From the NCBI RefSeq assembly GCF_030316765.1, contig NZ_JASZYT010000009.1, forward strand, positions 310,001 to 374,000: a stretch of 64,000 nt of DNA. The letters are read 5' to 3'. Below are positions 1 to 7,670 of the stretch, piece by piece. This DNA is from Variovorax saccharolyticus (lineage in GTDB: Bacteria; Pseudomonadota; Gammaproteobacteria; Burkholderiales; Burkholderiaceae_C). A program made the translations under genes and the position numbers. Each line of letters begins with the position of its first letter. Position 1 is the first letter of the stretch. A model generated the notes under the pieces. It was not told where the DNA came from. It saw only the letters and a list, made by a program, of their open reading frames with translations, and searched no databases.

Positions 1-345
1 GGCCCCAAGGACGTCGACGTCATCGAACTGCACGACTGCTTCGCGCAGAACGAGCTGCTGACCTACGAAGGCCTGGGCCTGTGCGCCGAAGGCGAAGGCG
101 CGAAGCTGGTCGACGACGGCGACAACACCTACGGCGGCCGCTGGGTCACGAACCCCTCGGGCGGCCTGCTGTCCAAGGGCCATCCGCTGGGCGCCACCGG
201 GCTGGCCCAGTGCTACGAACTCACGCACCAGATGCGCGGCACGGCGAAGGACCGCCAGGTCGCGGGCGCCCGGGTCGCCCTGCAGCACAACCTCGGCCTC
301 GGCGGTGCCGGCGTGGTCACGATCTACCAGAAGGTGTCCGCATGA
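1..345 (+). CDS. SCP-x-type thiolase (lipid-transfer-protein family), C-terminal part
   Basis: The reading frame is open from the first base and ends at TGA 343-345, so only the last 114 residues are seen. They carry the ELHDCFAQNE motif typical of SCP-x/Ltp thiolases, the GHPLGATG histidine loop and a closing NLGLGGAG segment in place of the usual CxG loop of biosynthetic thiolases. The expected role is cleavage (or retro-aldol cleavage) of a 3-oxo- or 3-hydroxyacyl-CoA. The stop overlaps the next start as ATGA, so the gene is translationally coupled to the two hydratase-like genes downstream. A full-length paralogue with nearly the same C-terminus lies at 53511-54698. The family is clear; the substrate is not. 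Confidence 0.9.
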   Translation, partial: GPKDVDVIELHDCFAQNELLTYEGLGLCAEGEGAKLVDDGDNTYGGRWVTNPSGGLLSKGHPLGATGLAQCYELTHQMRGTAKDRQVAGARVALQHNLGLGGAGVVTIYQKVSA

Positions 346-782
346 TCGACAAGAAACACATCGGCATGAAGCTGCCGGTCTACAAGGCCACGGCCGAGGC
401 CGGGCAGCTGCGCTTCTTCGCCAAGTCCATCGGCGAGACCCAACCGATCTACCTCGACGAATCGGCGGCGCGCGACGCCGGCCATCCGGGCCTGCCGCTG
501 CCGCCTACCTTCCTGTTCTCGCTGGAATTCCAGACCCCGTCGAACGCCTGGCGCGACGAACTCGGCATCGTGACCTCGCGCATCCTGCACGGCGAGGAAT
601 CGTTCGACTACCACCGCATGGCCTACGCCGGCGACACGCTGCAGTTCGAGACCCGCATCGCCGACATCTACGACAAGAAGAACGGCGCGCTGAGCTTCGT
701 GGTGCGCGAGTCGCGCGTGACCAACCAGCGCGGCGAGCACGTGGCGGACCTGCGCAGCGTGCTGGTCCACAAGAACGCCTGA
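342..782 (+). CDS. MaoC-like (FAS1-type) dehydratase, N-terminal hot-dog domain
   Basis: This 146-residue protein begins MIDKKHIGMKLP, a typical start of FAS1-like/MaoC N-terminal dehydratase subunits. The reading frame extends further upstream, but the ATG at 342 overlaps the thiolase stop (ATGA) and fits the family start. The PIYLDESAARDAG and LPLPPTFLFSL segments match the substrate-channel half that usually lacks the catalytic Asp-His pair. The next gene codes for the complementary half, so the two probably form a heteromeric enoyl-CoA hydratase, as in two-gene MaoC pairs such as those of the steroid side-chain pathway. No DUF35 zinc domain is attached. Confidence 0.85.
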   Translation: MIDKKHIGMKLPVYKATAEAGQLRFFAKSIGETQPIYLDESAARDAGHPGLPLPPTFLFSLEFQTPSNAWRDELGIVTSRILHGEESFDYHRMAYAGDTLQFETRIADIYDKKNGALSFVVRESRVTNQRGEHVADLRSVLVHKNA

Positions 783-796
783 AGGAGACCCGCCCC

Positions 797-1219
797 ATGA
801 CCCGACTCAAGTTCGAAGCCGTCCATGTCGGCGACGCCCTGCCACCGCTGGAACTGCCGGCCATCACGCGCACCACGCTGGCCCTGTTCGCCGGCGCCTC
901 GGGCGACCACAACCAGATCCACATCGACATCGACTACGCGCGCCAGGCCGGCATGACCGACGTCTTCGCCCACGGGATGCTGTCGATGGCCTACCTGGGC
1001 CGGCTGCTGACGCAGTGGGTCGACCAGCGCCAGCTGCGCCAGTTCGGCGTGCGCTTCACGGGCATCACGCACCTGGGCCACCGCATCGCCTGCACCGGCC
1101 GCGTGGTCGAGAAGTTCGAGGCCGGCGGCGAGCAGCGCGCCAGGCTCGAGATCCAGACCGCCAACCAGTACGGCGAAACCAAGATCCTCGGCGATGCAGT
1201 GATCGCCTTTCAATCCTGA
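797..1219 (+). CDS. MaoC-like dehydratase, catalytic hot-dog domain
   Basis: A 140-residue MaoC/R-hydratase domain. The segment SGDHNQIHIDIDYARQAG followed by FAHGMLSMAYLG carries the hydratase-2 signature, with the Asp-x-x-x-x-His pair (D and H in GDHNQIH) expected to activate water. A clear AGGAGA ribosome site lies at 783-788, 14 bases after the preceding stop. It is probably the catalytic partner of the gene just upstream. Together with the thiolase and the SDR it gives the hydration, oxidation and cleavage steps of a beta-oxidation-like pathway. The substrate is unknown. Confidence 0.88.
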   Translation: MTRLKFEAVHVGDALPPLELPAITRTTLALFAGASGDHNQIHIDIDYARQAGMTDVFAHGMLSMAYLGRLLTQWVDQRQLRQFGVRFTGITHLGHRIACTGRVVEKFEAGGEQRARLEIQTANQYGETKILGDAVIAFQS

Positions 1220-1245
1220 CCTCTTTTCATTCCGGAGATACACAC

Positions 1246-2070
1246 ATGGGAAAACTCGACGGCAAGGTGGCACTGGTCACCGGTTCGGGCCGCGGCATCG
1301 GCCAGGCCATCGCGATGAAGCTCGCCAGCGAGGGCGCGCGCCTGGTCATCAATGACCTCGACGCCGAGCCGGCGCACGAGACGGTCGAGCTGCTGAAGAA
1401 GAGCGGCGCCGAGGCGGTGGCCTGCGTCGGCAGCGTCGCCGCGCCCGATTTCGCCGAGCGCTACATCAAGACCGCGGTCGACAGCTTCAAGGGCATCGAC
1501 ATCATCGTCAACAACGCCGGCTTCACCTGGGACGACGTGATCCAGCGCATGAGCGACGAGCAGTGGTACGCGATCATCGACTGCCACATGACGGCGCCGT
1601 TCCGCATCCTGCGCGCCGCCTATCCGGTGATCAAGGTGCAGGCCCAGGCCGACACCGAGCGCGGCGTGGAGGTGTTCCGCAAGGTGGTCAACATCTCGTC
1701 GACCTCGGCCCTCAACGGCAACGCCGGGCAGATGAACTATTCCTCGGCCAAGGCCGGCGTCATCGGCATGACACGCGCGCTCAGCCGCGAGTGGGGCCGC
1801 TTCCGGGTCAACGTCAACGCGGTGGCCTTCGGCCTGATCCACACCCGCATGACGAGCGCCGACGCCAAGGCCGGCGCGACCATCAACATCGAGGGCAAGG
1901 ACATCCGCGTCGGCCTCAACCCCGAGCTTCTCAAGTCGCACGCGCAGCGCAATCCGCTGGGCCGCGGCGGCACGCCCGAAGAGGCGGCCGGCGCGGTGTA
2001 CCTGTTCTGCCTGCCCGAGTCGAACTACATCACCGGCCAGACGATCGCAGTGGCAGGCTCGCCGCAGTAG
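1246..2070 (+). CDS. short-chain dehydrogenase/reductase, probable 3-hydroxyacyl-CoA dehydrogenase
   Basis: The 274-residue protein has the classical SDR layout: TGSGRGIG cofactor loop at residues 12-19, NNAG further on, and NYSSAKAG with the catalytic Tyr-x-x-x-Lys. The acidic ND at the end of beta strand 2 (VINDLDAEP) suggests NAD rather than NADP, which fits an oxidative step. The insert before the active site and the sequence HTRMTSADAK near the C-terminus resemble the HSD10/FabG-like enzymes found in acyl-CoA catabolic operons. A GGAG ribosome site is at 1234-1237. Context (hydratases upstream, CoA ligase downstream) argues for oxidising a 3-hydroxyacyl-CoA. Confidence 0.87.
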   Translation: MGKLDGKVALVTGSGRGIGQAIAMKLASEGARLVINDLDAEPAHETVELLKKSGAEAVACVGSVAAPDFAERYIKTAVDSFKGIDIIVNNAGFTWDDVIQRMSDEQWYAIIDCHMTAPFRILRAAYPVIKVQAQADTERGVEVFRKVVNISSTSALNGNAGQMNYSSAKAGVIGMTRALSREWGRFRVNVNAVAFGLIHTRMTSADAKAGATINIEGKDIRVGLNPELLKSHAQRNPLGRGGTPEEAAGAVYLFCLPESNYITGQTIAVAGSPQ

Positions 2071-2097
2071 GGGCGCCGCGGCGAGCGCCGCGCGCCC
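2071..2097. other. GC-only hairpin between SDR and CoA-ligase genes
   Basis: Immediately after the SDR stop, arms 2071-2082 and 2087-2097 are almost perfectly complementary, with one bulged C and a loop of about four bases. No T-run follows, so it is not a convincing intrinsic terminator. It could act as an RNA-stability or attenuation element between the first four genes and the ligase. In DNA this GC-rich it could also be chance. Confidence 0.3.
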
Positions 2098-2126
2098 ATG
2101 GAAAACAAACGATGGAGACAAGCACA

Positions 2127-4016
2127 ATGGGCCAGACTGCAACCGAAGAAGCCGCGACGGCTGCGCCGCCGCGCTACCGGCCGACCCCGTACACGCCGCG
2201 CCGCATCCTCTGCGAGCGGCGCGAGGACGGCACGCTGATCCTGCGTTCGCCCGAGGCGCCGCCGCCGGCCGGGCACCTGAGCTTCGCGGGCTACATCCCG
2301 CACTGGGCCGGGCGCCGCGGCGAGCTGCCCGCCTTCTGCGAGCGCGACGCATCGGGCGCCTGGCGCCGCATCGGCTGGACCCGGCTCTGGCAGCAGGTGC
2401 AGGCGGTCGGCGCCGCATTGCTCGAGATGGGGCTCGGGCAGGGCCGCCCGGTCGTCGCGCTGTCGGGCAACTCGCTGGAGCAGCTGGTGCTGCTGCTCGC
2501 GGCCGAATACGTGGGCATTCCGGTGGCGCCGGTGTCGCCGGCCTACTCCACGCTGAGCCGCGATTTCGCGCGGCTCGCGGACATCTGCGCGCTGGTGCCG
2601 CCGGCGGCGCTGTTCGTCCAGGATGCCAAGGCCTTCGAGCGCCCGATCGCATCGCTTGCCGGCACGCGGGCGCCGGTGATCGCGGTGCACGGCGGCGCGG
2701 CCGGCATGCTGCCCTGGGAATCGATCTCGGCCACCGAGCTGACGCCCGAGCGCCGCGCCCGCGTGGCGGCCGCGCACGCGGCCATCCGGCTCGACGACGT
2801 GGCACGCATCCTGTTCACCTCGGGTTCCACCGGTGTTCCCAAGGGCGTGCCGATCAGCTATCGCAACCTGCAGGCCTGCGCGACCAACCTGCTCGACATG
2901 TTCGCGCTGCTCGGCGAGGGCGAGGAGCCGCCGGTCTTCCTCGACTGGCTGCCCTGGCATCACGCGCTCGGCGGCGTGCTGAACCTCGGCCGCTCGGTGC
3001 TGCTCGGCGCCACCCACTACATCGACGACGGCAAGCCGCTGCCGGGCCTGTTCGAACGCACGGTGCGCAACCTGCGCGAAGTGTCGCCGACGGTGCTGAC
3101 CTCGGTGCCATCGGCCTGGACCCTGCTCGCGGCCGAGCTGGAACGCGACCCGGTGCTGGCGCGCAGCGTCTTCGCGCGCGTCTTCAATTTCGGCTATGGC
3201 GGCGCCAGCCTGCCGAAGGACGTGGAAGCGCGCATCCAGCGCGTGGCGGTGCGCACCGTGGGCGAACGCATCATGTTCGCCACCGGCCTGGCCTCGACCG
3301 AGACCACCGGCGTCGGCACCTACCGCACCTGGGCCTGCGACGAGCTCGGCAACATCGGCGCACCGCCGCCGGGCACGGAGGTCAAGCTGGTGCCGCTGGA
3401 AGGCGGCCGGCACGAGATCCGCGTGCGCGGGGCGCACAACTTCAGCGGCTACATCGGCCGCCCCGACCTGACGCAGGCCGCCTTCGACGAGGAAGGCTTC
3501 TTCAAGCTCGGCGATGCGGTGCGGCTGCTCGACGCCGCCGATCCGTCCAAGGGCATGCACTTCGACGGCCGCGTCGCCGAGGACTTCAAGCTGGTCAGCG
3601 GCACCTGGGTGCGCACCGGCGCGGTCCGCCTGGGCCTGGTGGAGCAGTGCGCGCCATTGATCTCGGACGCCGTGATCTGCGGCCACGACCGGCACTTCGT
3701 CGCGGCGCTGGCCTGGCCCAACGTCGCGGCCTGCCAGCAGCTCGCACCCGAGCTGGCCGGGCTGGGCGCCGCCGAGCTCGTCACCCACCCGGTGCTGGTC
3801 GCGGCGCTCGCCGAGCGGCTGCACAAGCACGGCGGCAGCGCCAGCCTGCGCATCGAGCGCCTGATGCTGATGGCCGAGCCGCCTTCGATGGATGCAAACG
3901 AGATCGCCGACAAGGGCTACGTCAACCAGTCGGCCACGCGGAACCGGCGTGCCCACCTGGTCGAAGAACTGTTCCAGGACCGACCCGCCGCGCACGTCGC
4001 CTGCGCGCACCCATAG
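2127..4016 (+). CDS. AMP-dependent acyl/aryl-CoA ligase, feruloyl-CoA synthase-like
   Basis: A 629-residue member of the ANL adenylating family. The P-loop ILFTSGSTGVPKG lies at residues 228-240, the GLASTETTG motif in the middle, and the KLGDAVRL and FDGRVAEDFKL segments lead into the C-terminal domain. The length above 600 residues, the early TPRRI segment and VSGTWVRTG after the hinge resemble feruloyl-CoA synthases rather than short acyl-CoA synthetases. The canonical C-terminal catalytic lysine is not obvious to me; the late DANEIADKGYVNQ segment resembles the family end. ATG 2127 is chosen because GGAGA at 2114-2118 sits at good spacing; ATG 2112 in the same frame is the alternative. 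It would activate the substrate acid for the genes upstream. Confidence 0.85.
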   Translation: MGQTATEEAATAAPPRYRPTPYTPRRILCERREDGTLILRSPEAPPPAGHLSFAGYIPHWAGRRGELPAFCERDASGAWRRIGWTRLWQQVQAVGAALLEMGLGQGRPVVALSGNSLEQLVLLLAAEYVGIPVAPVSPAYSTLSRDFARLADICALVPPAALFVQDAKAFERPIASLAGTRAPVIAVHGGAAGMLPWESISATELTPERRARVAAAHAAIRLDDVARILFTSGSTGVPKGVPISYRNLQACATNLLDMFALLGEGEEPPVFLDWLPWHHALGGVLNLGRSVLLGATHYIDDGKPLPGLFERTVRNLREVSPTVLTSVPSAWTLLAAELERDPVLARSVFARVFNFGYGGASLPKDVEARIQRVAVRTVGERIMFATGLASTETTGVGTYRTWACDELGNIGAPPPGTEVKLVPLEGGRHEIRVRGAHNFSGYIGRPDLTQAAFDEEGFFKLGDAVRLLDAADPSKGMHFDGRVAEDFKLVSGTWVRTGAVRLGLVEQCAPLISDAVICGHDRHFVAALAWPNVAACQQLAPELAGLGAAELVTHPVLVAALAERLHKHGGSASLRIERLMLMAEPPSMDANEIADKGYVNQSATRNRRAHLVEELFQDRPAAHVACAHP

Positions 4017-4041
4017 AGCAACCAAAGATCCGGAGACACCC

Positions 4042-5013
4042 ATGCGCTTCGCCAAAGCCCTCATCGCCCTCGCCGCACTTGCCTGCGGCGCCCTCGCCTT
4101 CGCCCAGGACTACCCGAGCCGGCCCATCACCATCGTCGTGCCGGCGCCGCCGGCAGGCGCCACCGACGTGCTGGCGCGCGTGCTGGCCGAGGAGTTGGGC
4201 AAGACCATGAAGCAGACGGTCATCGTGGACAACAAGCCGGGCGCCTCGGGCATGCTCGGCGCCTCGGCCGTGGCCCGCGCGGCGCCCGACGGCTACACGC
4301 TGTTCCTGTCGCATGCGGCGCCGATCTACTACGCGCCCTACATGTTCTCGAAGGTGCCCTACGACGTGCGGCGCGACTTCGCCTTCATCACCGAGATCTG
4401 CTCGGCCAGCCTCGTGCTCGCGGTCAGCAAGGACGTGCCGGTGCGCACCATGAAGGAGTTCGTCGCCTGGGCCCAGGTGAACAAGGGCAAGGTCAACTAC
4501 GGCTCGTTCGGCGTCGGCTCGTCGAGCCACCTGCTCAACGCCCACCTGAGCGAATCGCGCCACCTCGACATGAGCCACATCGCCTACAAGGGCGAGGCGC
4601 CGATGATCCAGGACATGATCGGCGGCCAGATCCCGATGGGCATCGGGACGCTCGGCACGATGGCGCCGCACATCGCGAGCGGCAGCCTGCGGCCGCTGGC
4701 CATCATCGGCGAGGAGCGCCTGCCCGAGCTGCCCAACGTGCCGACGATGGCCGAGGCCGGCTTCCCCGATGCCGAGTTCAAGCCGGTCGGCGGCGTGCTG
4801 CTGACCGCGCCCGCCAGGACCCCGCCGGCGATCCTGGCGCGCATCGAGAAGGAAGCCCGGGCGGCGGTGCAGACCGCCGCGATGAAAGCCCGCTTCCAGG
4901 CCTTCGGGCTGGTCGGCATGGGCAACAGCTCGGCCGAGTTCCGCCGCAACTTCGAGGCCAGCGGACCGGTGATCCAGAAGCTGGTGCAGGTGTCGGGCGC
5001 GAAGGTGGATTGA
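4042..5013 (+). CDS. Bug/TctC-family periplasmic solute receptor
   Basis: A 323-residue protein with a cleavable signal peptide (hydrophobic stretch ending ALAFA) followed by the mature start QDYPSRPITIVVP, the hallmark of Bug receptors. Further family marks are IVDNKPGASG, ARAAPDGYTL, YGSFGVGSSSH and the ELPNVPTMAEAG segment near residue 235. Such receptors bind small carboxylates or amides in the periplasm, usually for a TctAB carrier. No TctA or TctB gene is in the window, so this is an orphan. It is the last gene of the CoA operon (25 bases after the ligase, CGGAGA ribosome site), so its ligand is probably the acid the ligase activates. Confidence 0.92.
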   Translation: MRFAKALIALAALACGALAFAQDYPSRPITIVVPAPPAGATDVLARVLAEELGKTMKQTVIVDNKPGASGMLGASAVARAAPDGYTLFLSHAAPIYYAPYMFSKVPYDVRRDFAFITEICSASLVLAVSKDVPVRTMKEFVAWAQVNKGKVNYGSFGVGSSSHLLNAHLSESRHLDMSHIAYKGEAPMIQDMIGGQIPMGIGTLGTMAPHIASGSLRPLAIIGEERLPELPNVPTMAEAGFPDAEFKPVGGVLLTAPARTPPAILARIEKEARAAVQTAAMKARFQAFGLVGMGNSSAEFRRNFEASGPVIQKLVQVSGAKVD

Positions 5014-5027
5014 GCTGCCCGCGCGCT

Positions 5028-6038
5028 TCACCAGGCGGACAGCGCCCGATGAAGCCCGGCCTTGAGGTCCGCGTTCGCGAAGCTGGCCTCGATCGAATGG
5101 CGCGCCAAGGCCCGCACCTCGTCATCCGACCAGGAAAAAGCCTGGCTGCACAGCGCGTACTCTCCCTCCAGGCTGGCACCCAGCAAGACCGGATCGTCGG
5201 TGTTGATGGAGACCACGACGCCGGCCCGGCGCAGGCGGTCGATCGGGTGTTCCTCGATCGAGCCATAGACCCCCAATCTGAGGTTGGAAGTCGGGCAGAT
5301 GCCCAGCGGGATCTGTCTGTCGACCAGCAGGTCGACCAGCGCCGGATCTTCGATCGCTCGCACGCCGTGGTCGATGCGATCGGCACCCAGCAACTCGATG
5401 GCGTCCCGCACGCCCTCCGGACCGCTGGACTCGCCCGCATGCACGGTGCGGCGCAAGCCCGCTTCGCCGGCGCGGCGAAAGGCCTGCGCAAAGCGCGGGC
5501 CGGTGCGTCCGGCGGCAGCCTCGTTGCCATCGATGGACAGGGCCACCACGCGCGGATGCCGCAGCGCGATCAGCGTGTCGACCAGTTCGGCCGCGGCGTC
5601 CGCAGATTGCGTGCGCAGCAGGCTGACGCACAGGCCCACCGGCGCGAATCCGTCCTGCTCCGCGGCGCTGAAGCCGGCATCGATCGCATCGAGCATCTGG
5701 GGCAGTCGGCCATGCCAGGCCTTCCAGTGGGTGGGATTGACGATCACGTCGGCATAGCCCGCGCCGCTGGCGGCCAGCCGCTTGCTGAAGCCGTAGCTCA
5801 GTTCGGCCAGGCGTTCGCGGGTCGACGCCAGGCCGCAGGCCCAGTCGAGGAAATGCAGGAAGTCGGCCAGGCCTTCGAACTGGAACAGGCGCTCGCGCGG
5901 CCTGGGCATGGGCACGCCCGCGCTGGCGGCCCATTGCGCCAGCACAAGAGGTTCGAAACAGCCTTCGAGATGGGCGTGGACTTCGGCCTTGGGCAGGGCA
6001 CGCAGCCGGTCGAGACGGGCACTTTGCGGATCGGACAT
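5028..6038 (-). CDS. add: adenosine deaminase family protein
   Basis: A 336-residue TIM-barrel amidohydrolase with all zinc-site motifs of adenosine deaminases: VHAHLEG (HxH) near the N-terminus, TVHAGES, RIDHGVRA, CPTSNLRLG and INTDDP. The expected reaction is adenosine (or another aminopurine) to the hydroxy-purine plus ammonia, in the cytoplasm. ATG 6038 is preferred because AAGG lies upstream. An ATG at 6080 in frame overlaps the stop of the upstream gene as ATGA and would add 14 residues. It is the third gene of a minus-strand operon with a second deaminase and an exported RCC1-like protein. It meets the Bug gene tail to tail across 14 bases. Confidence 0.88.
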   Translation of the reverse strand: MSDPQSARLDRLRALPKAEVHAHLEGCFEPLVLAQWAASAGVPMPRPRERLFQFEGLADFLHFLDWACGLASTRERLAELSYGFSKRLAASGAGYADVIVNPTHWKAWHGRLPQMLDAIDAGFSAAEQDGFAPVGLCVSLLRTQSADAAAELVDTLIALRHPRVVALSIDGNEAAAGRTGPRFAQAFRRAGEAGLRRTVHAGESSGPEGVRDAIELLGADRIDHGVRAIEDPALVDLLVDRQIPLGICPTSNLRLGVYGSIEEHPIDRLRRAGVVVSINTDDPVLLGASLEGEYALCSQAFSWSDDEVRALARHSIEASFANADLKAGLHRALSAW

Positions 6039-6076
6039 CGGAATCGCCTTGTAGGGATGCGGGACGCAGTCACTGG

Positions 6077-7051
6077 TCATGGTTTCGCCGGAACCGGCAC
6101 CGGTGCGGAAGGCCGCTCGCCGACGCGCCACTCCCACACGGCACCCAGCGCGTCGATGGCCAGCGTGCTGTCGAGGCCGGCGGCGATCTCCACGGCCAGC
6201 AGCTGGGTCGGCAGCGGCCGCAAACCCTCTGCCGCGCCCCAGAGCCAGACGCGGCCGTCCGCAGTCAGCGCAGCCGTGTGGCGGCTGCCGGTGGCGACCG
6301 CAGTCGCCCCATCGAACACGACGCCCCAGCTGCTGGCCTTGTCCCCATGGCCGTGGCTTCCCAGCGGTCCGAATCGGTTGCCGCCTGTTCCGAGCACGGC
6401 GCCGTCGCGCCGCAGGTACAGCGCATGGCCCGTGTGCGCGACGACCTGCAGCGCTTCGTCGGACACCCGCGTCCAGCCCGGGGCGGCCGCGAGCCTGCCA
6501 TCGCCATACTGTCCCCGATGGGCAAGGCCACGCACATGGAGCCCGCCCTTCGCATCGATGTAGTAGTCCGCGCTGTCGCCGACCCAGGCATGCACCGCCG
6601 AGTCCGCGCTCTGGCGCCAAGGGCCGGCGGACACGCCGCGCTCCCACAGGCTGCCGTCGCAGCGGATGGCGAGCAATCCGCTCTCGCCGGCCGAGATCAA
6701 GGCCACCTGCTCGAGCAGCGGCGTCACGGCCCCGCCGTCCAACGGCCACTGCAGTGCGCGGTTCCCGCGGTCGATGGCGTAGCCGAAGGCCTTGCCTACG
6801 CTGACGTGCCTCGCGCCCTGCAGCACGAGACGCGGCGCGCCGCTGCCCTGCCATTCGTAGACGCGATCGCCGACCAGCGCCAGCTTGTGGTCGTAGTAGG
6901 CAGCCAGCCTGGCCTGCCGCTGCATCGCGGCCACGGCGGTGGGCGCGGGCTGCAAGCAGCCATCCGGCGGCGCGGCGGCCGCACCGGCCGAGGCTGCGCC
7001 GACGACGCAGCTGGCGCCGAGCCACAGTGCGAGACGCTGGGCCGGCGTCAT
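6077..7051 (-). CDS. exported RCC1-like beta-propeller protein
   Basis: A 324-residue protein starting MTPAQRLALWLGAS, with a hydrophobic alanine-rich leader that should send it to the periplasm. The mature part has recurring blade-like segments typical of RCC1 repeats: SGLLAIRCDGSLWERG, HALYLRRDGAVLGTGGNRFG, HTAALTADGRVWLWG and LDSTLAIDALGAVWEW. RCC1-type propellers are binding scaffolds; no catalytic residues are evident. Its start overlaps the stop of the nucleoside deaminase gene (TGATG at 7053-7049) and its end may overlap the adenosine deaminase gene, so it is embedded in a purine-deaminase operon. Why an exported propeller belongs there is unclear. Confidence 0.75.
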   Translation of the reverse strand: MTPAQRLALWLGASCVVGAASAGAAAAPPDGCLQPAPTAVAAMQRQARLAAYYDHKLALVGDRVYEWQGSGAPRLVLQGARHVSVGKAFGYAIDRGNRALQWPLDGGAVTPLLEQVALISAGESGLLAIRCDGSLWERGVSAGPWRQSADSAVHAWVGDSADYYIDAKGGLHVRGLAHRGQYGDGRLAAAPGWTRVSDEALQVVAHTGHALYLRRDGAVLGTGGNRFGPLGSHGHGDKASSWGVVFDGATAVATGSRHTAALTADGRVWLWGAAEGLRPLPTQLLAVEIAAGLDSTLAIDALGAVWEWRVGERPSAPVPVPAKP

Positions 7052-7566
7052 CACGGCTGCGTCTTCCAGAAGCCCAGATGCGGCACGGCGGCCTCGTCTT
7101 CCAGCATCGGACCCAGCACTTTCACCTGCCGCTGTCCACGCGCGAACACTTCGCGGCAGGGCAGCGAGAAGGTCGGGTTCTCTTCGTGATCGCCGGTGAG
7201 GCCGAGCAAGGCGTGCTCCGACAGCGCGTAGACGACGCGGCCGATGCCGGTCCAGTAGACCGCGCCCGCGCACATGCAGCAGGGTTCGGCGCTGGTGTAG
7301 AGCGTGCAGCGCTGCAGTTGCTCGGGCGTGAGCTTGCGCGCCGCAGCGGCCGCCGCGACCAGTTCGGCATGCTGCGTGGGATCGCCTTCGGGCGGCATCG
7401 AGTTGTTGCCCGCGCGCGCCACGATCTGGCCGTGCTCGTCGGCGACCAGCGCCGCGAAGGGATGGCGGCCGCGCGCCTTCGATTCTTCCGACATGGCGAT
7501 GGTCATGCGAAGCAGGGCGAGCTCTTCTGCGCAGAGCTGGGTTTCGGGAGCAGGGTCGGCTTTCAT
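7051..7566 (-). CDS. zinc nucleoside/purine deaminase (CDA superfamily)
   Basis: A 171-residue cytidine-deaminase-fold protein with the zinc motifs HAEL and PCCMCAG (HxE and PCxxC), in the arrangement of guanine/cytosine/tRNA-adenosine deaminases. The segment FAALVADEHGQIVARAGNN and the C-terminal LGFWKTQP-type ending are closest to guanine deaminase-like or riboflavin-pathway-like free-base deaminases. It is the promoter-proximal gene of a three-gene minus-strand operon with the exported propeller and adenosine deaminase. It faces a LysR gene across 104 bases that contain a symmetric dyad, so it is probably controlled by that LysR. The exact base or nucleoside is not determinable. Confidence 0.85.
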   Translation of the reverse strand: MKADPAPETQLCAEELALLRMTIAMSEESKARGRHPFAALVADEHGQIVARAGNNSMPPEGDPTQHAELVAAAAAARKLTPEQLQRCTLYTSAEPCCMCAGAVYWTGIGRVVYALSEHALLGLTGDHEENPTFSLPCREVFARGQRQVKVLGPMLEDEAAVPHLGFWKTQP

Positions 7567-7640
7567 GGGCGCGGGCCTCGATGGGTTTTCTGTTGGGCGC
7601 TGCGATCTTCCATCGCCGAATGCGCCGCGACAAGCTGATA

Positions 7641-7661
7641 TCCATCGCAAGAATCGATGGA
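7641..7661. promoter_or_regulatory. candidate LysR operator (T-N11-A dyad)
   Basis: TCCATCG at 7641-7647 and its exact complement CGATGGA at 7655-7661 flank the 7-base spacer CAAGAAT. The inner T (7645) and A (7657) give the T-N11-A spacing typical of LysR-type binding sites. It lies in the 104-base gap between the divergent deaminase and LysR genes, 9 bases before the LysR start, where autorepression would act. Confidence 0.45.
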
Positions 7662-7670
7662 AAATGCGGC

